A program made the position numbers and the translations under genes. A stretch of DNA of 64,000 bases from CAZEPJ01 sp964514105 (GTDB taxonomy: Bacteria; Desulfobacterota; Desulfocorpusculales; Desulfocorpusculum), in NCBI GenBank assembly GCA_964514105.1, contig CAZEPJ010000003.1, positions 1 to 64,000 of the forward strand, read 5' to 3'. A model generated the notes under the pieces. It was given only the letters and a program-made list of their open reading frames with translations, had not been told where the DNA came from and did no database searches. Shown piece by piece: positions 9,676 to 17,007 of the stretch; position 1 is the stretch's first letter, and each line of letters opens with the position of its first letter.

Positions 9676-9728
9676 CCGAGCTCCTCCCCAATGACCCCGA
9701 CCCTTGCCCCCGAACACCGGCCGTTGCC

Positions 9729-12212
9729 TCAGAGCTGCATTGCCCGTTTGCGAAAGCGCTGTCGGATGACCTCCGCAAGCGTGTTGATGACGAAGGTCAT
9801 GGCGAAAAGAACGAGCCCCGAGAGGAACAGGACCCGGTACAGCGTGCCGTCCTTCACCGCCTCCGGCAGTTCCACGGCGATGTTGGCCGAAAGCGCCCGC
9901 AACCCGTTGAAGACGTTCCAGTCCATGATGGGGGTGTTCCCGGTGGCCATCACCACGATCATGGTTTCCCCCACGGCCCGACCCATACCGATCATGACGG
10001 CGGAGAAAAGTCCGCTCATCGCGGTGGGCACGACGACCCACACGGCCGTTTGCCACAAGGTCGCCCCGCAGCTCAGACTGGCTGCGCGAAGGTGCTCGGG
10101 CACGGCGCTGAGGGCATCCTCCGCCAGGGTATAGACGATGGGGATGACGGCGAAACCCATGGCAAAACCCACCACCAGCGTGTTTCGCTGAACGTACGTG
10201 CCCATGAGGCCGCCGCGGGCGTCCACCCCGAGGCTCTCCAGAAGCATGGCGGCGCCGTACGCACCCGCTCCCCCCAAAAGGAAAACCCCCGACCCGCGGG
10301 CGAGGGAGAGGATCCCCGCCCGGAGCCGGCCTTCCGTTCTCCGGTGCTGCCCCGAGCGGTTCTTCAAGAACCGGGAGGCCAGGAGGGACGCGAACACCAT
10401 CCCCAGGGGCATGAGAAGGAGAAAGAGGAACGGCGCCGCACCGCCCATCTTTCCTGCAGCCCACAGCTTGAAGTCCCCCTCGAAGAAGAACCGCTCGAAG
10501 GCCGGCCCTGCAGCGACCGCACCCCAGAGCCCCGCCGCCACGGGAACCAGCATCAGGAGAAACTTGGGGACCCCCTGAAGCCGAAGCGCCGCGGCCCCCG
10601 GAAGGAGCTGCCACAGATACGCCGCCCCCACCAGAGAGACGGGCACCAGCATGAAGGCGAGGATCACAGCGGCGATCCAGGTCTCCACCACCGGGGCCAG
10701 GACCAGGGCCGCCACGAAGCCGAGGACCACCGAAGGCAGGGATGCCATCATCTCCATGACGGGCTTGATCACCGCGCGAAGACGGCGATGGAGAAACTCG
10801 GAGGTGAAGACGGCCCCCAGAAGCGCGATGGGTACGGCGAACAACAGGGAGTAGAAGGTCCCCTTGACGGTCCCGAAGATCAGCGGAACCAGCGACATCT
10901 TGGGCTCGAACACATCCGTGGCTGCGGAGGATTGCCAGGTGAACGCCGGCCCCGGGTGTCCCTCATACCATACCTTGCCGAAAAGCGTATGAAGCGAGGT
11001 CTCCGGATGGGGAACCTCCACGTGCCAGACATGAACCTTCCCGTCCGCCCCGAGGGCGAGCACCGCGTCGTCGCGGGGCGAGAGGGCCACCCCTCTCCAT
11101 TGTCCCGCTCCCCCCGTCAGACGCAGGAGGGTCTTCTCGCTGGTGCCGTGCCGCATCCAGAGAACCCCCGCGGCATCCGCGGTGAGGAAGACCTTTCCCT
11201 GCCGGCTGGCCACGAAGCCCGTCACCGACTGGCCGTGGGGGGCCATCCGTCTCGCCAGCACCAGCGCGTGGCCGTCCAACGCGGGGGCGTCTTGGCGGGC
11301 GACTCGGAAGTAGATGCCCACGGAGCCGTCGGATCCCCCGACCACGATGGCCTGTTCGCCGGCCAGAAATCCCAGGGCCGTCAAACGGGTCCCTTCAGGC
11401 AACAACCGGACGGCCTCCACGAGCAGCGGCCGCTCCAGATCATGGGTGTTGTACCGAAACGCCCAGCCATCCGAGTCAGCCACCAGGAGCAGATCCGTGC
11501 GACCCGTCACCAGAAGGCGGGGCTCCCGGATCTCCCGGGGAAGCCCGGGCAGTGTCGTGGCGCTGAAGGCGGTCTCGGTGCGGCCCGTTAGCAGGTTTTT
11601 CTTGGATTGCCCGGCAAGGAGCGACAGGCGCCCCGCCCGGTCCATGACCGCCAGCGTGCTGCGGGGTCGCTCCGCCATTCCCCCCACCCGGTAGTCCAGG
11701 GCCGCGATGGCGTCGCCCTGGGGCGATGCCTTCAACGGCTTCTCGAACCCGAGGCTCACCTGCACCCTGCGGATCTGGCCCCCGGAAATCCGAGAGTACA
11801 CCCTCTGCCCATCCGTGCTGTCGCGATCGTCCAGTCTCTCGAGTCCCGGCGGGAGGTCCTGCTCGTTCAGGATGTCCTCGCGGAAAGCCAGTTTCCCCAA
11901 ACGAACCGTTCCATCGGAGAAACCCAAGGCCAGGTCTCCCCGTTCGGGTGTTGCGGCCACGGCCGTGACCTGCACGTCCCCCCGCTCCATGCCCGGAATC
12001 CGCAAGGAGCGCCCCGTGAGGACATGAAAGGCACGGATCGTTCCGTCCGCCCCCAACGTGATGCCGATGGAGCGCTGCTCGTCCAGGATGGGCATGGGGG
12101 ACGGGCCGGGATCCTGATGGAGAACGTATTCCGTACGGAAGGTGACGGCTCCTCCCTGGAAGAGCGGCAGGACCTCCTCCACCAGGAAGATCAGGATCCC
12201 GAATACGGCCAC
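9729..12212 (-). CDS. pstC: Phosphate ABC transporter permease PstC with beta-propeller-like insertion
   Basis: Inner-membrane permease partner of PstA. From the GTG at 12212 it is 827 residues, against about 320 in E. coli. After TM1, about 420 residues resemble a WD40-like propeller, with repeats such as GADGTIRAFHVLTGRSL, GFSDGTVRLGKL, GGSDGSVGIYFRV and GADGKVHVWHV. The permease core follows with the loop CGATLWQTAVWVVVPTAMSG. The GTG is almost certainly not the true start: the same frame stays open upstream and encodes ERTIKIGGAFVI, which completes TM1 and its basic cytoplasmic lead. That open stretch has no ATG, GTG or TTG back to the pstS stop. It sits 53 bases before pstA and about 245 after pstS. 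Confidence 0.92.
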   Translation of the reverse strand: MAVFGILIFLVEEVLPLFQGGAVTFRTEYVLHQDPGPSPMPILDEQRSIGITLGADGTIRAFHVLTGRSLRIPGMERGDVQVTAVAATPERGDLALGFSDGTVRLGKLAFREDILNEQDLPPGLERLDDRDSTDGQRVYSRISGGQIRRVQVSLGFEKPLKASPQGDAIAALDYRVGGMAERPRSTLAVMDRAGRLSLLAGQSKKNLLTGRTETAFSATTLPGLPREIREPRLLVTGRTDLLLVADSDGWAFRYNTHDLERPLLVEAVRLLPEGTRLTALGFLAGEQAIVVGGSDGSVGIYFRVARQDAPALDGHALVLARRMAPHGQSVTGFVASRQGKVFLTADAAGVLWMRHGTSEKTLLRLTGGAGQWRGVALSPRDDAVLALGADGKVHVWHVEVPHPETSLHTLFGKVWYEGHPGPAFTWQSSAATDVFEPKMSLVPLIFGTVKGTFYSLLFAVPIALLGAVFTSEFLHRRLRAVIKPVMEMMASLPSVVLGFVAALVLAPVVETWIAAVILAFMLVPVSLVGAAYLWQLLPGAAALRLQGVPKFLLMLVPVAAGLWGAVAAGPAFERFFFEGDFKLWAAGKMGGAAPFLFLLLMPLGMVFASLLASRFLKNRSGQHRRTEGRLRAGILSLARGSGVFLLGGAGAYGAAMLLESLGVDARGGLMGTYVQRNTLVVGFAMGFAVIPIVYTLAEDALSAVPEHLRAASLSCGATLWQTAVWVVVPTAMSGLFSAVMIGMGRAVGETMIVVMATGNTPIMDWNVFNGLRALSANIAVELPEAVKDGTLYRVLFLSGLVLFAMTFVINTLAEVIRQRFRKRAMQL

Positions 12213-12457
12213 GATGACGAAGGCGCCCCCGATCTTGATGGTGCGCTCCGCCGCGCGATCGGCGAGAAGGACCGAGCGGCGGGCGCGCTTTGGTCGCCCC
12301 GCTGGGGGGTCGGATCCCTCCTTGCGGGGCGTTGTGCCAGGCCGGGGAGGCTCTGCAAGCGGGGCGTGAGTGCGGATGGGAATGCCTCCGAAAGTGAACA
12401 GGGGGAGACATGCGAGGCTTCCCCCCCCCCGTTCGTGTTCCGATCCAAGCGCTGGAA

Positions 12458-13441
12458 CTACTGGATGGCCATAGCCTTTAGATCCTCATCGGCCAGGGCC
12501 CTGGTGACCGGGTAAAACCCATCCTTCAAGACGACCTGTTGTCCTTCTTTGGAATACACGTATTTTATAAACTCCCTGCGCAGAGGGTCAAGAGGCTCCC
12601 GAGGGTTCCTGTTGAGGTAGATGTAGAGGAATCGTGCCAGGGGATAGTCCCCCCGGTACGCGTTATCCGCGTTGGCCTCGAAGCACTGCCCTCCCTTGGC
12701 GCCCGAGAGGGGCACAGTGCGCACGTCCGCCGTCTTGTACCCCACGCCAGAGTAGCCGATGGCGAACTTGTCCGATGCCACGCCCTGCACAACGGCGGAA
12801 GAACCGGGCTGCTCCTTCACGCTGTCCTTGTAGTCCCCCCCGAAGAGCGCCACCTCCTTGAAGTACCCGTAGGTCCCGGAGGCGGAGTTCCGTCCGTACA
12901 GGGACATGGGCTTGTTGGCCCACTCGCCCGTGAGGCCCAGGTCGCCCCAGGTGGTCACGTCCTTGTCGTGCCCTCCCTTGCGGGTCTTGGAGAAGATGGC
13001 GTCGATCTGCTGAAGGCTCAGGCACTTGACGGGGTTGTCCTTGTGCACGAAGACCGCCAGGGAATCCACGGCCGCACGCACGACCGAAGGCTTGTAACCG
13101 AACTTCTTCTCGAACGACTCGATCTCCTTGGCCTTCATCTCCCGAGACATGGGGCCGAACTGCGCTGTCCCCTCGATGAGCGCGGGTGGCGCAGTGGAGG
13201 AACCCTTCCCCTCGATCTCGATCTTGGCACCCGGGTAGTGGGAGCGGAACCCCTCGGCCCACAGGGTCATGAGGTTGTTCAAGGTGTCGGAACCGATGGA
13301 CTTGAGGTTTCCGGAAACCCCGCTCACGGGCTTGTACGCGGGGAGCTGCGGGTCCAGCTCCACCGCCCACGCCGTCCCCATCCATGCGAGGGCTGCGGCA
13401 AGGCACAGGGTAGACAACGCCACACTTCTTCTTGGGCACAT
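12458..13441 (-). CDS. pstS: Phosphate-binding periplasmic protein PstS
   Basis: Periplasmic phosphate receptor of the Pst importer, 327 residues with a cleavable signal peptide ending near ALAWMGTAWAVE. Phosphate-site motifs are visible: SIGSDTLNNLM, GKGSSTAPPALIEG, GPMSREMK and GRNSASGTYGYF. AGGAGGTC lies 6 bases before the ATG. It is first in pstSCAB-phoU, with a Pho box about 80 bases upstream, so strong induction by phosphate limitation through PhoB is expected. Confidence 0.97.
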   Translation of the reverse strand: MCPRRSVALSTLCLAAALAWMGTAWAVELDPQLPAYKPVSGVSGNLKSIGSDTLNNLMTLWAEGFRSHYPGAKIEIEGKGSSTAPPALIEGTAQFGPMSREMKAKEIESFEKKFGYKPSVVRAAVDSLAVFVHKDNPVKCLSLQQIDAIFSKTRKGGHDKDVTTWGDLGLTGEWANKPMSLYGRNSASGTYGYFKEVALFGGDYKDSVKEQPGSSAVVQGVASDKFAIGYSGVGYKTADVRTVPLSGAKGGQCFEANADNAYRGDYPLARFLYIYLNRNPREPLDPLRREFIKYVYSKEGQQVVLKDGFYPVTRALADEDLKAMAIQ

Positions 13442-13521
13442 GACAAGACCTCCTATGAGTTGGCTGTTAGACTCGGAATCGGGTCCCGCATCCGTATCTC
13501 GTATCAGTTAAGCCGCGTTGT

Positions 13522-13539
13522 GTGACGGATTGGTGACAG
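13522..13539 (-). promoter_or_regulatory. Pho box upstream of pstS
   Basis: On the minus strand the sequence reads CTGTCAC-CAAT-CCGTCAC: two seven-base half-sites on an 11-base repeat, close to the PhoB consensus CTGTCAT-N4-CTGTCAT. A weak -10 candidate, TTAACT, begins 11 bases past the box, which is the usual Pho promoter spacing. It lies about 80 bases before the pstS start. PhoB is encoded at 59271-59960 in this window. Confidence 0.8.
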
Positions 13540-13589
13540 AAACCCGACAAGGCGGTGAAGCCGGCAGGGGGCAAGCGGGACCCGAGGGT

Positions 13590-15110
13590 CTATGCTCCGT
13601 GGCAGAGGGGCCCGCGCTCTCCCCCCAGGGCCATGCGTTTGAGTTCCCGCTTGAAGACCTTTCCGGCCGCGCTGGTGGGAAGCCCGTCGACCAGGATTAG
13701 GGCCTTGGGGACCTTGAAGGGAGAGAGGCGGGCCTTGAGATACGCCCTGAGTTCCGCCGTATCCACGGATGCCCCGGGCCGGGGGACGATAAAGGCCGTG
13801 ACCCGCTCGCCATATTCCGGGTCCGGCAGGCCAATGACGGCGCACTCGGCCACCTCGGCCCGGGCGTAGATGGCCTCTTCCACCTCCCGGGGATAGACGT
13901 TTTCCCCCCCGGTGATGATCAGATCCTTGAGCCGGTCCACGATGAACAGGTATCCGTCCCCGTCCAGGTACCCCAGATCCCCGGACCGCAACCAGCCCTG
14001 CCGAAAGGCTCCCTGGGTCGCCCCCGGGTTTCCCAGATATCCCTCCATGACATTGCGACCCCGGATGCAGATCTCTCCCACCTCTCCGGGCCTCCGGTGA
14101 CGGCCCGCGTCGTCCTGGATGCTCACTTCGCAGGTCCCCACCGGCGTGCCCACCGAGCCAACCCTGTGGCGGTGGTAGTGGTTGTAGGTCACCATGGAGG
14201 CGGTCTCGGTCATGCCGTAGGCCTCGTGGATCTCCAGGCCTGTGCGCCCCTCCCACTGGTTCACCACCTCCGTGGCCATGCTCGCCGCCGCGCTGAAGCA
14301 GTAGCGCACCCCTTCCAGGTGGCCCTTCAGGTCCGTCACATCGAGGAGCCGGACGTAGATCGTGGGCACGGCGTAGAGCTTGGTGACGCCTTGGTCGGAG
14401 ATGGCCCGCAGCGCGGCCTCCAAGTCGAACCGGGGGAGCAGGACGAGGCCGCCGCCCGACAGGACCGTGGCGTTCATGATGTGCATCTGACCGAAGACGT
14501 GATAGAAGGGGAGAAAGCACAGGGCCCGGTCCCGGGGGGAGGAGCGCTCGTTGAAAACGACGTCGTGGATGGCCGTGTTGATGTTCTCGTGGCTGAGCAC
14601 CACGCCCTTGGGAAGGCCCGTGGTCCCTCCGGTGTACAGGACTGCGGCCGCATCCTCCCGCTCCCGGTCCACGGCCCTGAGGGGCTCGGGCCCCAGGGCC
14701 AGAAGGTCGTCGAAAGACGTCGGGCACCCCGGGCCGATCACATGGCCCGGTCGCGACGAGGGAGGTAGCCCATCGATCTGCGCAAGGCGCGCCGCTTCAG
14801 CCAGGACGACCTTGGGCGCGCAGTGTCCCAACAGGAGCGCGAACTCCGGCGGCGAAAGCTGGGCGGAGAGGGTCACGGCCACGGCGCCCGCCTTGAGGAC
14901 TCCGAAATAGAATGCCATCCACTGGAGCGAATTGGGCGCGACCAGCGCCACCCGATCCCCGGGCGCCACCCCCAGCGCTCGCAGCCCCGAGGCGGCCTTG
15001 CCCGCCATGAGATCCAGCTGGGCGTAGGTGACCGAAGCCCCGCCCTCCACTGCGGCCACATGCCCCGGGAAATGAAACGCCGTCCTCTCCAGGTTCCTTG
15101 CCAGGTTCAT
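13590..15110 (-). CDS. Long-chain acyl-CoA synthetase family protein (AMP-forming)
   Basis: ANL-superfamily adenylating enzyme, 506 residues, activating a carboxylic acid (probably a fatty acid) to its CoA thioester. Motifs: the P-loop LYTGGTTGLPKGVVLSH, the acyl-adenylate motif EAYGMTETASM, the hinge SGDLGYLDGDGY, the A8 motif ITGGENVYPREVEEAI and the catalytic lysine in TSAAGKVFKREL. The full domain set and the canonical C-terminus suggest an intact enzyme. Substrate chain length cannot be read from sequence. It is co-directional with pst but separated by the Pho box region, and divergent from ridA. Confidence 0.88.
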   Translation of the reverse strand: MNLARNLERTAFHFPGHVAAVEGGASVTYAQLDLMAGKAASGLRALGVAPGDRVALVAPNSLQWMAFYFGVLKAGAVAVTLSAQLSPPEFALLLGHCAPKVVLAEAARLAQIDGLPPSSRPGHVIGPGCPTSFDDLLALGPEPLRAVDREREDAAAVLYTGGTTGLPKGVVLSHENINTAIHDVVFNERSSPRDRALCFLPFYHVFGQMHIMNATVLSGGGLVLLPRFDLEAALRAISDQGVTKLYAVPTIYVRLLDVTDLKGHLEGVRYCFSAAASMATEVVNQWEGRTGLEIHEAYGMTETASMVTYNHYHRHRVGSVGTPVGTCEVSIQDDAGRHRRPGEVGEICIRGRNVMEGYLGNPGATQGAFRQGWLRSGDLGYLDGDGYLFIVDRLKDLIITGGENVYPREVEEAIYARAEVAECAVIGLPDPEYGERVTAFIVPRPGASVDTAELRAYLKARLSPFKVPKALILVDGLPTSAAGKVFKRELKRMALGGERGPLCHGA

Positions 15111-15241
15111 CGCGCGAAACCTCTGTCGACGAGTGGGGCAGCGGCGCCCCCGTGCCGTTGCTGGATGCCTATGTTGCCAGTTCTTCCCGGGGAGTCAAGG
15201 CCCCCACGGAAAGGATCTGAACAGGGAACCTTCCGATGTGG

Positions 15242-15247
15242 TAAAAT
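15242..15247 (+). promoter_or_regulatory. Extended -10 candidate for ridA
   Basis: TGG-TAAAAT lies about 30 bases before the ridA ATG. There is no good -35, so it would act as an extended -10 promoter. Confidence 0.35.
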
Positions 15248-15277
15248 CGAGGCCAGCACGAGCAGGAGGTGAACCAG

Positions 15278-15664
15278 ATGGAGCGCAGTGCGATCCGCAC
15301 GTCCAAGGCCCCGGCGCCCATCGGCCCGTACGAGCAGGCCGTGGTGGTCGGAGGCCTGGTGTTCACATCGGGGCAGATCGGCCTGGATCCCGCCACCGGG
15401 GAGATGGTCCCGGGCGGAGTGGATGCCGAGGCCCGGCGGGTCTTCACGTCGCTTTGCGCCGTGCTGGAGGCGGCAGGCTCGTCCCCCCGGGACGTGGTCA
15501 AGACCACCCTCTACCTGAGGGATCTGTCGGACTTCGGCCGGGTCAATGCGATCTACGAGACCTTCTTCGGCGAGGCCAAGCCCGCTCGGACCACCGTCGG
15601 GGTCTCGGCCTTGCCCAGGGGAGCGGCCATTGAGGCCGACGTGGTGGCTCGCGTCCCCTCGTGA
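15278..15664 (+). CDS. ridA: RidA family enamine/imine deaminase
   Basis: Cytoplasmic trimeric enzyme of the YjgF/YER057c/UK114 family that hydrolyses reactive enamine/imine intermediates released by PLP enzymes. It is 128 residues, the standard length. Signature blocks are GPYEQAVVVGGLVFTSGQIG and the C-terminal RTTVGVSALPRGAAIEADVVA, with Arg104 equivalent to the catalytic Arg105 of the family. I chose the ATG at 15278: GGAGGT ends 7 bases before it and overlaps the alternative GTG at 15269. The stop overlaps the next gene's GTG (GTGA), indicating co-translation with the unknown protein. Confidence 0.93.
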   Translation: MERSAIRTSKAPAPIGPYEQAVVVGGLVFTSGQIGLDPATGEMVPGGVDAEARRVFTSLCAVLEAAGSSPRDVVKTTLYLRDLSDFGRVNAIYETFFGEAKPARTTVGVSALPRGAAIEADVVARVPS

Positions 15665-16209
15665 CGGATTTGGGCATGGGAGAGGTCATACATCTGGAGC
15701 GGTTTCGGACCGGCGATCCCACGGATCGGGCGATCCGGGAATGGGCGGCATCCCTCGGCGTAAAGCTCAAGCCAGGGGCACGCATCGCCGATCTTCCCCA
15801 TGCACTCCTTCTGGCTCTGGCCGAGGGCGGGGCCGAGGGCAACGACCTGCTCGACGCCCTGGTGCTGGCTGCCTGGCGAGAAGGAAAGAGGGATCCCCGA
15901 GCGCTTCCCCCCTTTCTGCGCATGAGGCTCGTGGACCTCTCCCTCCTCCTGATCGATCAGTTTCGCTTCGAGTGCATGTACCGACTGGGCTGGATCGAGC
16001 CCCTGGCGGTGAGGCAGGCACCCCTGGCCCGCTTGCTGAGCAGCAGGCCCAGGGACCTGGAGCCACTGCGGGCGGTCCCCTCTCTCAAGCAGGATCACTT
16101 CGAGTATCGCCGGTTCCAGGGCCTGACGGACAAGGATCGGGAGACCTTTCTCAGGCGCCAGATCCCGGCGGCCCTGGAGCAGTTTCGGCGCATGACGGAG
16201 CGCTGTTGA
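15661..16209 (+). CDS. Conserved-looking hypothetical protein
   Basis: I do not recognise this 182-residue protein. It is soluble, with no signal peptide or transmembrane helix, and probably mostly helical. It has a Leu/Ala-rich middle (PHALLLALAEGG, DLSLLLIDQFRFECMYRLGW) and a basic C-terminus with an EYRRFQGLTDKDRETFLRRQ stretch. Its GTG overlaps the ridA stop; an ATG at 16676 minus 1000, i.e. 15676, is an alternative. The coupling to ridA suggests co-expression but does not define a role. Confidence 0.7.
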   Translation: MTDLGMGEVIHLERFRTGDPTDRAIREWAASLGVKLKPGARIADLPHALLLALAEGGAEGNDLLDALVLAAWREGKRDPRALPPFLRMRLVDLSLLLIDQFRFECMYRLGWIEPLAVRQAPLARLLSSRPRDLEPLRAVPSLKQDHFEYRRFQGLTDKDRETFLRRQIPAALEQFRRMTERC

Positions 16210-16315
16210 AAAGGCGCCCCGGAGGGGACGTCTGGAGCCGATCCTCCCAACTTCTTTTTGGGGGGGGAGAAGGCCCCTGACGCTTCCCGCAAGCCCATGG
16301 TGGGAGGAAGGAGAG

Positions 16316-16480
16316 ATGCCGCAGTACGACTACCTGTGCAAGAAATGCAAGAAGACGTTTTCCCTCTTCATGACCATCTCGGAGAAAGGGAGAAAGACGG
16401 TGGCATGCCCCAAATGCAAGGGGCGTTCCGTGGAGCAGCTCATCGTTCCGTTCATGACAAAGACATCCAGGAAGAGCTGA
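16316..16480 (+). CDS. FmdB-type zinc ribbon protein
   Basis: A 54-residue protein starting MPQYDYLCKKC, the hallmark of the FmdB/CxxC_CxxC_SSSS zinc ribbon family. Two metal knuckles, CKKC (residues 8-11) and CPKC (31-34), should bind one zinc. A basic tail follows. GGAAGGAGAG precedes the ATG. The family is widespread; some members were linked to formamidase regulation, but the role here is unknown. Confidence 0.85.
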   Translation: MPQYDYLCKKCKKTFSLFMTISEKGRKTVACPKCKGRSVEQLIVPFMTKTSRKS

Positions 16481-16650
16481 CAGCGATCCTGCTCCGGTCC
16501 TCCGGTTGGGCGGAGGCCCCCCGGCAGTGGCCCCCGAGGGCCCGCGAACCGAGGCTGGTCCCTCACGTCCGAGGGGGAGGGGCTTGTGCCCGCGCGGCGG
16601 GCGGCCGCAGGGGATTGGTCCGCCCGCTGTCGCCTCCCCAGCGGGTGTGG

Positions 16651-16656
16651 TATATT
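16651..16656 (+). promoter_or_regulatory. Extended -10 candidate for dodecin
   Basis: TGG-TATATT lies about 55 bases before the dodecin ATG in an otherwise very GC-rich spacer (16481-16709). The -35 region is weak, with CTGTCG about 18 bases upstream. Confidence 0.45.
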
Positions 16657-16709
16657 CCGAGAAGAGGGACGCGGACCCCCGCATCGGGTCGGAGCAAGGA
16701 GGTGAGCAC

Positions 16710-16925
16710 ATGCCGAAGGAGAATCGTGTTGCCCGCGTCACGGAGATCATCGCGGCATCACCCAAGGGATTTGATGATGCCATCCGCGCCGGTTTCAAAC
16801 GGGCCTCCAAGACCCTCCGGGGGATCACGGGCCTGCGGGTGATCGAGCAGCGGGTGGCCGTGGAGGATGACCAGATCAGGGAGTATCGGGTGAGGATGGA
16901 GGTCATCTTCGTCCTCGAAGAATGA
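16710..16925 (+). CDS. Dodecin family protein
   Basis: A 71-residue dodecin, a dodecameric flavin-binding storage or buffering protein. Family features are the opening VARVTEIIAASPKGFDDAI, the helix AGFKRASKTLRGITGLRV and the strand REYRVRMEVIFVLEE. AAGGAGGTGAGCAC gives a strong ribosome site. In bacterial dodecins an aromatic residue usually stacks on the flavin; here the RVIEQRVAVEDDQI segment has no Trp, so flavin binding may be altered or absent. Confidence 0.85.
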   Translation: MPKENRVARVTEIIAASPKGFDDAIRAGFKRASKTLRGITGLRVIEQRVAVEDDQIREYRVRMEVIFVLEE

Positions 16926-17007
16926 CGATCAGCGAGAAAGAGGCTGTGCCCAGGGGGGTCCGTGCGCCTTCTTTCCCCTCCCTTGCGTGCCGGCCTCGGG
17001 AGACGCG

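Noticed and set aside
12421..12430. Ten-C run as a phase-variation switch for pstC
   Set aside because: It lies upstream of any plausible pstC start in the intergenic part, so slippage would not change the protein; it is more relevant as a source of sequencing error.
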